Positions 55,001 to 64,000 of a stretch of DNA of 64,000 bases are shown here, in pieces. Where the stretch lies: positions 131,679,125 to 131,743,124 of the forward strand of contig CM063284.1 in assembly GCA_032173965.1 (NCBI GenBank), in the 5' to 3' direction. The DNA comes from Sitta carolinensis (lineage: Eukaryota; Chordata; Aves; Passeriformes; Sittidae). Numbering within the stretch: position 1 is the first letter of the stretch; each line of letters opens with the position of its first letter. The notes under the pieces were generated by a model. That model did not search any database. It was not told the DNA's origin and saw only the letters and a list, made by a program, of their open reading frames with translations. A program made the translations under genes and the position numbers.

Positions 55001-55140
55001 AAATTTAAAAAAAATTTTTGGTAAGTTGGGAGTTTTCTAGGGTGAGGACTTTTTGTTTGGGGGTTATTACTCTTTTGGTATTAAATGCACTATAGAGACA
55101 GTATGTACAGTCAATACTGGCTGCTTGCCAACTCTCTTAG
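49011..55140. other. Intergenic gene desert, no gene seen
   Basis: AT-rich. The longest open frame (49072-49530, minus, 152 codons) is overlapped by open frames on the other strand and ends in a low-complexity Phe/Leu/Tyr tail, so it is not called as a gene. A very AT-rich stretch lies at 51960-52095. Confidence 0.5.
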
Positions 55141-55342
55141 GATTTTGGTTTGGGTTTCTTTGGGGTGTTGTAGTGTTTTTTGATTGGTTAAATGTTTGGT
55201 TGGTTGGTTAGTTGGCTGGTTGGTTGGTTGGCTGGTTGGTTGGGTTTTTTTGTTTGCTTTGTGTTTTTTGGTTTGGGGGGTGGGATTTGGTTGGTTGTTT
55301 TTTTGGGTAGGTGGGTGGGTGGTGGGAATTTTTTTAGTTTGG
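55141..55342. repeat. G/T-only low-complexity tract with (TTGG)n core
   Basis: About 200 bp in which the + strand is nearly all G and T. The centre (about 55196-55242) holds TTGG units broken by a few TGGC variants, and the right part has GGGTAGGTGGGTGGGTGG. It yields false Trp/Gly/Val-rich frames on one strand and Asn/Gln/Pro/Thr-rich frames on the other. Confidence 0.9.
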
Positions 55343-57060
55343 ACAAAATTTTTTTCATTTCCTTGACAAGCTATCTCAAAAAGTTGCTCCTTCTGGCTGT
55401 ACCTGTGCATCCCTGTTACTGGCTAGCGTTCAAACTGTTCCATTTACTTTCCAAAAAAGAATCCAAAAAAGTTTCACAGATTTTGCCACCTTAAGGCAAA
55501 TTTTCAGCTATTCCTTGAGCAGTTAATTCTCTTCACATCATTTGCAGGGGAAGATAAGAATAAGGTGTGAATATCTTCCCTCCTAGTCTTGACTGATCTC
55601 TGTCCATACTATTCTGTCAGGATTTCCATGTACAGGTGGGATGTAAGCATAAAGGTGCAGTGAAGGGGAGCACGAGCTAGAAAAGGGAAGAAAAGAGCTA
55701 GGTGGAAGAAAAATGTGCAGATGAATGAAACAAAGCAAGGGCAGACAGGAGAGAGTCTATGAAATGTGGAACAAAAGTAAAGCAGAACATAGAAAAAAAA
55801 CTTAATAGGCAGAGGAAATTAAGTGAAACGGAAACTGTAAATAGAGCAAAAATAGAATTGAAAAGGAGAAAATTAGTAAGGAAATGAAAACGTAACAAAA
55901 TTTGGGCAAGAAACCTAGAACAGTGGGAAGAAACTAAAGGAAGCTCTAGAGCAAACTAGAGAAAAGTAGAACGAAAATAAGTAGAAGAAAAGTGGAAAAA
56001 TAAGCCAGTGAGTAATTTTTAAAAGAGTAAATATTAACTGAGGTCAGCATCTTTTTATTTATAGGTGTTGTTAGGGAAGAGATGCACTATACATTTATGA
56101 AACACCTGGGAGGTTGGAAACAAATGTTGGAAACAGGCTGGCTGTTGGAAACTCCTGGCCGGAAGACATATTTTTGTTTTCCTTAGGCCTTTCATGACAT
56201 AGTTAGATCTCTGTAGCTAATCAGGTTGCTCCATTACTGATAGAGTATATTGACATTGAAAAAGAATGGACATGAGGCACAACAGGTTCAGTGGTGTGTA
56301 TATAAACATTTTTAGCTACACCCTCATGGGAAAAAGTTCCAACTCTCTCCATGCAGAAAACAAGTCATGACCTTTGAGAAAGTAAGCAATAGAGAAAGGT
56401 CTAAGCTGCCAGATTTTTATTTCTGTCCAACAGGATGGAAAGGGATGCTATGGAATTAGAAATTTGGCTTAGTTTCTTGAACTCCACTTCTATGTGTACA
56501 CACTTCTATTTATTTTACCACAGTGGTTCAGGTATTCGGGCTTTTCTTGGATCAATTTCTAACCAGACCCATGTCCAGTTATTCCATACACCTTTTTACC
56601 CAGTTTTGGAGCATTATCTGCATTGACATGTATAGGGCCATTGACATTGCTCATGTGTGTAAGTGCTTACCTTTGTTACTAAGGCCTTCTAAATGCTTTA
56701 ATTCACAGAACAGATTGTTCTTTTGGTGTGAAACCATACCTTTTGTTTGTTAAACACTAGCAGCTGGAGGGACTTTAAATGTGTTTTAATAGGGACCATG
56801 AAACTTCCCTTTTGTTTTACACTTTCTTGTATTTAGATTGTGCCCTTATTCCTTGTACTTACTTTTCACAATATTTAATGTAGATAGTTAAAATGCTTAT
56901 AAGAGAGAGGTAGGGAACAGTTTAACCTCTGACAAGGGCAGCATTTTTAAATTCAATTGTAAGCATTTAGTTTAGGAAAATCTGTTTCCACTTTCCCGAT
57001 GAACCCTTTTAAAAAAACCCAGCTTAACCACATACAGCAAAGCCATGATATCAGCCCTGC
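55343..57060. other. Intergenic, no gene seen
   Basis: Includes a strongly purine-rich + strand at about 55670-56000 (repeated GAAA/GGAA words). This explains the Phe/Leu/Ser-rich open frame on the minus strand at 55698-55898. Confidence 0.5.
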
Positions 57061-57061
57061 C

Positions 57062-57176
57062 ACAAAAGGCCAAATCCTGCAGATCCCTATTTGCATGAGA
57101 AGCCCTTCAAACTGTGAGTCCTTTCCAAGTGAAAGGAATACACACATGATTTTAGGATTTGCAGAATTTGGCCTCC
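57062..57176. mobile_element. Ancient foldback repeat with inverted ends
   Basis: The left end AGGCCAAATCCTGCAG and the right end TTTGCAGAATTTGGCCT are inverted copies with about two mismatches, roughly 80 bp apart. Short inverted-ended repeats with GGCCAAATCCTG termini are widespread old elements in sauropsid genomes. The family is not assigned. Confidence 0.5.
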
Positions 57177-57280
57177 AGCTAATCACTTGGCAAAATTGTG
57201 CCTCCACAAAATTTGTAGTCTCAAGTAAAACCTCCTAAGTGGTTTTTGATTCCTTTACAGTAGTATTAAGCTCCTTTAGG

Positions 57281-57299
57281 AAAAAAAAAAAAAAAAAAA
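57281..57299 (+). repeat. Poly-A tract (19 A)
   Basis: Uninterrupted A run followed by CAAAACACC. It could be a decayed retroposon tail. No body is recognised upstream. Confidence 0.8.
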
Positions 57300-57424
57300 C
57301 AAAACACCACCAGGTGATGAACTTTCCTGGGATATAGAATGTTTGCTAAAATGATATCCAAACAAGGCCCTAATAGCTGAGTCATGGAATTTAGAAAACC
57401 AAAGTTTAACAACAGTGCAACCTA

Positions 57425-57444
57425 GAGATTAATTAATTAATCTC
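57425..57444. repeat. Perfect 20-bp palindrome of TTAA/AATT units
   Basis: GAGATTAATTAATTAATCTC reads the same on both strands. It contains four overlapping TAAT/ATTA cores, so it could bind homeodomain dimers or simply be a short tandem ATTA repeat with symmetric ends. Confidence 0.7.
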
Positions 57445-57453
57445 ATTTCTTCT

Positions 57454-58590
57454 ATGCATGTGAATAAATATAAAAGACCAATTTGTCCTGGAAAAGCTGA
57501 TTTCAAATTCAAGGATAATCTAGTCTTTTCAAATAGGACAAATTCTATAGCCTTACTGGAGGAAAATTCCCAATGTTGTCATTTGACATCAAAGGCGTAT
57601 TACCTGACTCAGGACCGTAGCTCTGTAAAAGATGATGTTGTTAGAGCTGGCATTTTTATTCCAGAAGTATTTTCAGAAGTGAAGCAAGGTTTTCCTTTCC
57701 TCTGTTGAAAGCAGAGGGATTCCTCTTTTCCAGCTTGTTTGATAAGAAGTGCTGCACCACACCACTGTCTCTTCTTGCCCGTTACAACAAGAATGTCTCC
57801 TGCTGTTTCAGCAGGAATTTGAGGGCAATCCTTGTGTCAGCCTCTCCAGAGATCCTCCTGCAGCCAGTAGTGTCACTTCAGACAGCTCCATTGCACTGCA
57901 AGACAACACGGTATGGAATGGTATCCAGAATCCTACCAGAAAGGAGAAGATAAAATCCACAGAGCAGGCATTCCTCAAGGAAGATTCACATCAGAAAAAA
58001 ACCCCAAAACAGAGCTACTGTAGGTCAACAGCAGAACTACAACTGTTCACAACTCCACGGCTTCTCTATCCGATTATCCCAAAGGATTTGGCAAATGCCC
58101 AAAAGGAATGATATGGTTGTCTACTTTTGTAGGAAGAAACAAACTGGATAAAGTTAATTTCCTTCAATGACAGACATCTGTGATTTTTACTGGGTTTACA
58201 AATGAAATGTGTTCCAAAAGGCTGGGGGTAGCAATATAGTACTGAAGTCTTGTGTCTGAATGTTAAGCATTTTTTTTATTCTGAATGTATTTTCACTAAA
58301 TCAGGCTTCTGATATTGCATGAGTTGAATTAGACATCTTAATGGAAAACTCTTTGTGGTACAAGAATCCTCTATAATAACCTGAAAATAGCTGCTCCATG
58401 TTTCATAATGACAAAATTTTGCAGGCTGCTATCTCTAGTGCTCTCCCTCTCTTTCACTGTTCCCCCCATTGAATCTATCCCAGATGCAACACTAAATACC
58501 ACTTTATCTAAGACCTATGCTTCTTCTACCTCTGAAGAAGAAAGGAAACCTTTATCTGGAAATATCCATTTTTGGTGGTTTGGTTCTTAA
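57454..58590 (+). other. Cluster of short + strand open frames, not called as a gene
   Basis: Frames at 57454-57708 (84 aa), 57749-58111 (120 aa) and 58408-58590 (60 aa) follow each other in different phases, with polar, fairly protein-like composition. The last begins with a hydrophobic stretch resembling a signal peptide. I recognise no domain, and no convincing splice sites connect them. It may be chance, or a decayed gene or retroelement. Confidence 0.2.
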
Positions 58591-59159
58591 TGTGTTTCAA
58601 GCTGTTTCACATTAGTCTCAGAGACCTAGGTGGTATACAGAACAGAAGGCAGGTGAGACAGCTCATGATAAATGAAAATTATCTCATGAACATCAGCACC
58701 TCATTTGTGTACATATGTGTTTTCCCGTTGCTGAGTTAATTATTCTTGGTAATAATATTGAGTCAGACACATGACTGTATCATTGCAGACAAACCCATGT
58801 TATTAATGCATTTTCACTAAAGTAATCCTTGCCACAGGCAAGATTTTAACCTTCTAAGGGGTTATGAGCTGCTCATGCACGTAGTTGCTCTTCCCAAGGA
58901 AGAGACTGTGAACAAACTTAAACTTGTAGTCCTGGTTTATGCCTCGCTCTCCCTCATCTCTGGGGAAGAATAAGAGACAGAATCACAACCACTTTAAGAT
59001 CTCTGAAGATTCTTTGATACAGATGAAGTTCTATGTAAAGATCATGTAAGAAAAAAATCCTGGGTTAAAGAACACTTCTTTCTTAAAGTGACTGCAATTT
59101 CTTTATTAGGTACAGGAAGAAAGAAAAACACCAGCTCTTGTTCATGAAGGAAATAATCC

Positions 59160-59450
59160 CAGGTGTCACACAGCCGCTCGGGAGACCTGAGTCCTGTTTG
59201 CCCCAGTGACTAATTCCAGCTGAACAGAGCACATCTTGTCTCTGCTGGAATTTCAGTTTGAAGGATCTTACCACCCAAAATCTGGTATCTCCATTTCCTC
59301 CTTTCCCTGCCTTGGTGGCTGGCGGTGCAGCTGCCTGCCTCTGGAGCAAGCGCCGCTGCCCCAGCGCCGAGCCCCGGCAGCGTCGAGCAGAGCGGCGGGC
59401 AGCAGCGCCCAAGACCCGCCAGCAGGGCACTTCCCGCATGCCCTGCAATC
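59160..59450. promoter_or_regulatory. Small distal CpG island
   Basis: About 13 CpGs fall within roughly 125 bp at 59320-59445, in a region otherwise nearly free of CpG. Open frames cross it on both strands (minus 59083-59448; plus 59236-59496), as expected for GC-rich DNA. It could be an enhancer-type island or a promoter of a non-coding or unrecognised transcript. I found no VPS13B start exon beside it. Confidence 0.4.
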
Positions 59451-62400
59451 AGAGCTGCTTACTTTTGTGACCAAAGCCTGTTTTTACTATTGTTAGAACT
59501 GTAGAGCCAAGGAGCTCTGGGAGGGCGAGCTGGCTTCTATTCTGTTTTGTACATCATCAACCAAATTGTCAGCTAATTTCCTATTGTGGAATCTTTATTA
59601 CCAGCAGGGACCTATGAGGCGGAATGAGTATCTTTTCCTTTCAAATTTCATGTGGAAGCTGCAGGTTGCCAGCCAGAAAAAGAAAATAAAATTTTCTGAC
59701 CTGTAAATTTAGCAAATATGATAGGAAAGTAATTGAAAAAGAAAAAAAAAAAAATCTTGATTTTGTCCTTGTTAAAGACTAACTGAATTATAAACACATT
59801 TTAAAAAACTGTCTTTTTCAGGGGGATTTTGTGTGTGATGTTTCCTTCTTTTTCACCCTTTTGTGTCTTTTTTTTGGTCAGATGTTCTTTAAGGCTCTGT
59901 TAAGTCCCTTGGTTTCAAATCATGTTGAAGCAGATAGTTTTGTTAACCCCAAAACTGGCATCCTAGAGGTGTCAAAAATGAGATTGGCTTAAAAATCTTA
60001 AATTCCAGAAAAAATAAGGTGTAATTTTAAAACTTCTAATATTTTATCAAATTTCTATTTTCAGATGTTACAATTGTGAGGGGTAGAAACGCACACAAAG
60101 AAAAAGCAGCTTAAAACGGTCATGGGTTCATTTGCATCCAAGAATGGCAGTTATAAAGGAAGAAGCAAATATTGAAACTCAAGATAAAATCTTGAGACTT
60201 TTCAAAACTGAGCACCACCATCCCCCCAGTCCAAAGTAGTTCTTGTTCTGGAATTTGGATTGTAAATCTCCACTAAGAAGGTAGAGCTAAAATACAGCAA
60301 AATGGTGACATTTCTGTAAAGAAAAATTAACTTTTAAAAATGCCCTGAAAGCAAAGCCACCTAAAGCTCAGCAGCTGGTAGCACTGGAAGACTTGCAAGT
60401 GCAGATTAAGGTATAGTTCTCCCAGCCAATTTTGTCTCCATGTCTCTTTGCTCAATGCATGTCCTTTTTGAGGTGAAGACAGCTAAATCCAACTATCTCC
60501 TTATGCTTTGTTGAGGTCAACAGTAGTTTTAAATCTGAAAGGGCAGATGTACTCAGTTCTGGTCTAGGTAGCACACATGTTGACCCTATAGTTCCTTACC
60601 CTATGCTGCTATTTCAGGAAGTTCACAGAACAGTTTAAATTATTCTGAGATGAATAGAAGAAAAGCATGTAATTGGAAAGCATCAGTCCTAGTGGAGAGT
60701 GGACTAAATCAAACTTATGCAGGAAAGTAATTCAACTATCCTGTAAAAAGAAAAAAATATTAAGGGACACATTTTCATAGTTTGTAACCTACAGAACAAA
60801 ACTCCATCCCAGGCAAGGATCCCCTGGCAGGAGATAAAATGCAAATAGAATTGGGCAGGAAGAGTAAACAGGGTTGAATTCAACTTGTATTAGAAAGCTC
60901 ACAGTATCTCTAATGGTACAAAAATGACAGCCACTCAACATGGTAAAAAACCTACAGGTAGAGATCCTATTGTAACTTCAAAAACTACACGAAAAGTTGA
61001 GATCATCTGAACGACCTCTCGACCCCTGCTAAAAGAAGCACTGAAAATACGTCATAGTTGTACAGAGGAGTAAATGCTCACTGAAAGAAAGTATGAAAAA
61101 TTAAAAGATTACAGGGTATAAGGTTTTCCTAATTAATGCTTCTCCAAGGTGTAAAATATGTTTTCAAGAACAACTTATCTTGTTCAAAAATGAGCTACTT
61201 TTGCTGATACAGAAGCCCATTTTATCAAAGCTTTGGCTGAAATCCAAATAAATTGTTCCGTGTGAACTTTTGTGTTTTCATCAGCTTTGCAAAACTCTAA
61301 AAAGATAACATCAAGATAGAAGACTAATCAAACAGAGGGAGCTTTTTACCATTCCTAGATGCAGTGAACTAATGCAAAGTTAGTAACACTAACACGTGTG
61401 GAAGCAGTTTGCATGAAATTATTGTCATCAACTTTGCTCGAAACACAGAGTAAAATTTTTCTGAGAGTTCGAATGCCTGTTACATTTCTGAGAATTACTT
61501 TATTCCTTTACTATCCCATTTGCTCCACTTACTTTTGGCTGGAATGTACAGAAAGGCTAACTTGTATGCCGAGTGCAATCTTAAGCCAAACCAGTTATTA
61601 TAATAAAGGTTATTACCTTTTTTGACAGCTGCTCTGTTGAGTTTTCCCTCCCAGATCTTCATATTCATAAGAACCCAAGAAGTTGGAAAACTTTGATTGC
61701 TGGGTGCTCTTTCAGGTTGAACTCCTGAAAATTATTCAGGGAAAACAAAATTAACATAGTGTGTTAATTTAATTTCAGAATATATAGCTTTTCTGATAAA
61801 GGGTCAGAACTAGAGCATGTTTGAAGCACCTTTGAATTTGTTATGCCTTTATCATATACTCTGCCTTTAATTTGATGAGAAATGCCTGTTTTCTAAGATA
61901 GTGGCCATTTTGTTTGCAGTTGCAGTTAGGTGAGAAAGGTGTACTCTGTTTTCTCCAAGAACAGAATTACTTTTAGTTCTTCGTTTTTCTCTTGAAATAA
62001 AAAAATAAAATAAAAAATACATATAAAGTAAATAAACATAAACTGTAACCATAGATGGTGTTATAATTTGGTACTTACCTGCATTTTTGTATATAGTTTG
62101 TTGGAGAGAAAATAAAAAGCTTCAATAAGAGATGTTGCAGAGCTGCAGTGCAGTGTGCACAACACCCTTCTCCAGAAGCAGTTGAATAGACAGCAATTCC
62201 AGGCTTGATCCCTCATTACCACATCAGGTGTTAACGTTAGTTTGCACATCATCAACATACAATATTTTAGTTTTAATCAAACAGCTAGCTATTGATTGCT
62301 ATAACAAAACAACTCAAATTTTGAGTAAAATATCCAGAATTCAACTGTCAGTGCAAACCTACATTTTCTGTGGCAGCTGCCAATCTCCATGAGGGCAATA

Positions 62401-62842
62401 AGGATTACTCCAAAAGGCAGTGGAAGAGTCCCTTGCTCAGTATCCCTATCAAGCAAGACCATTTTGTCCTTTGGAATAATGCATTGTATGGTATTTTCTA
62501 CCTTGTTTGGTATTTAGAGTTGGAATTTATTGCCAGGCTTCCTGGCAGCAAGCTGTGCAGGTTGCAGGCGGAGGCTAATGGAGGTGAGTGAATTAATGTG
62601 GTGGCTGTTTGGAATGTCGTCCAGCTGCCAGGGAGAATTATGTTTGTTTGCCTTTGGCACAAGTGTGAAAGGAACAGCCGTAGATTTCAGAAGTGTGAGT
62701 CTACATTTTTATATCTCACACTAATGAATACATTTTTTGTATCCTATACATTTGGGGAAATAGAATTTATTTGTAGATTTTATTTACCACTTGTGTGGTA
62801 GAGAAGGAATGTTTCCTCAGAGACTGAACTTGTACTTTAGAA

Positions 62843-62852
<10 letters not shown>

Positions 62853-62881
<29 letters not shown>
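62853..62881 (+). repeat. Poly-A tract (29 A)
   Basis: Uninterrupted run after an A-rich lead-in (AAAAGAAAAAGC). A possible retroposon tail, with no recognisable body. Confidence 0.85.
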
Positions 62882-62883
<2 letters not shown>

Positions 62884-63099
62884 CCTGACTAAGCCAAAAC
62901 AATGTCAGTTAAGGTTATCCTAATTTCACTATTTTTGCAACTATATCTAAAGTCAGATCATTGAATGAATTTCAGCAAGATTTGAAAATTTCTTCATGTA
63001 AGATTTTTTTCGTGGTGGAGAAATGTCACTGAAAGATTTACCTTTGTATTTGTTTCCTGTTGGAAATTTATTTCTTCCAGTCAAACCTGTCCTTTACAT

Positions 63100-63215
63100 A
63101 TAACCTGTCAGTTATCCATACTCTAACCCCCTGTGCTATCAACAGAGGGATGATAATGCTATTTGTAATGTGCTCTGATGTGAAAAGTGCTATGGAAGAT
63201 TGAATTGTTGTTGCT
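63100..63215 (+). mobile_element. CORE-SINE/MIR-like 3' remnant
   Basis: The words GGGATGATAATGCTA, TGCTCTGATGTGAAAAGTGC and TATGGAAGA follow the order of the conserved tail of MIR/L2-related SINEs (GGGATAATAAT...GTGCTTTGA...AAAGTGCTAT). Recognised by eye and strongly diverged. Confidence 0.5.
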
Positions 63216-64000
63216 GATAGGACCAGAAATTTCCCCTACTAGATCTGTCAATAGCTGACACTAAAACAACAAGGTACAAAGTGCATTTGAAGACTGTTGG
63301 ACACCACTGCTTTTTTGTTTTCTCTAGCAAACTATTCCTTAGATAACTGACTTGACCCAGCATTGCTTAAAAAGATCAAGTGCTCAAAAGATTAAGTGTC
63401 TCAGAAAGAAAGAAAAAGCTGGAAAGAATAATATTAGTTACTCCATACTATGTAAGCCTAATGATCTCTTGTCCCATTACAGTAAGTAAATAAAACTGTC
63501 ACTTATACCTCTTCTGTTGGTCTTAATAATATGGAAAGGAAAACTGCTTTCTAGTTTTGGCACAGTAATGACCCAAAAATAATAATTTGCAAAATTATCT
63601 CTTTTTAATAATTTCAAAAAAGTCAATAGGACAGATTTTAAAAAGACAATAATGAATACCTATACCTAGTATCTTAGTTTCTATGTACAGGCATGTAACT
63701 TACACATATGATCAAGAAAATTGCAATTTCAATTAAGCTTTGCAATTCAATTTTAATTATTCTAAATGTATTGTCTATATATTAATTGATTGTTGTTAAG
63801 ACTTTATTATGCTATAACATATTTCAATTATTATTTAAGGAGAAACAAATATATTTAAAAGAAAATAATTTCTTGAGTCAATATTCCTCAAATCCTTGTT
63901 TCATTCTAACCATTTAAAGAAAAATATTTGCAATCTTAATCAGAGACCTTCAAGGAAGCAAAGATGTTTTAAGTGACATATCCAGCAGAAGAAAGAAAAA

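Larger units (their letters stand above)
59451..64000. other. Intergenic AT-rich DNA, no gene seen
   Basis: No supported exon. VPS13B, the usual next gene in this direction, is not recognisable before the window ends. The stretch holds one poly-A run and one SINE-like scrap, listed separately. Confidence 0.5.

Noticed and set aside
55111..55494. Gly/Trp/Val-rich and Asn/Gln/Pro/Thr-rich frames
   Set aside because: They are products of the G/T low-complexity tract read on each strand.
59451..64000. Possible VPS13B first coding exon expected from synteny
   Set aside because: No frame starts with or contains the chorein-type N-terminal sequence. The gene probably starts beyond the window.

Overview
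The window looks like nuclear DNA from an amniote, most likely a bird. It is a developmental-regulator locus with AT-rich intergenic DNA, dense CpG islands around one gene, very few interspersed repeats, and none of the recent Alu or L1 repeats typical of a mammal. The few old repeats I recognise are a CR1/L3-type LINE and CORE-SINE/MIR-like scraps, which fits an avian genome. The species cannot be fixed from sequence alone.

Only one protein-coding gene can be supported: OSR2 (odd-skipped related 2), on the + strand. It has a non-coding first exon (about 13270-13717) and three coding exons (16564-17290, 17937-18036 and 18723 onward). The joined reading frame runs from ATG 16635 to TAG 18903-18905 and gives a 312-residue protein with five C2H2 zinc fingers, the same length as the known long OSR2 isoform. 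Splice sites, phases and finger spacing all agree. The 3' UTR has polyadenylation signals at 19258, 19368 and 19607.

Layout: 1-9470 is AT-rich intergenic DNA with one compound TA/TG microsatellite. 9471-11835 is a large CpG island without a recognisable gene. 11836-13085 is gene-free DNA with moderate CpG content and many possible regulatory motifs. 13085-18620 is an almost continuous CpG-rich block holding the OSR2 promoter, exon 1, intron 1 and the coding exons. 18906-19640 is the 3' UTR and 3' flank. 19640-64000 is a 44 kb gene desert with simple repeats, a few ancient transposon remnants and several patches that look like candidate cis-regulatory elements (about 25120-25430, 29170-29660, 33090-33160, 46900-47300 and 59160-59450).

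The usual vertebrate neighbours of OSR2 are STK3 on one side and VPS13B on the other. I found no coding exon of either, so the window appears to be OSR2 plus its regulatory surroundings. Most open frames in the CpG islands are chance products of high GC content. I did not find a clearly new biological system. The most interesting points are the uORF arrangement in exon 1, an in-frame open intron 3, the orphan upstream CpG island and the distal CpG-bearing patches.
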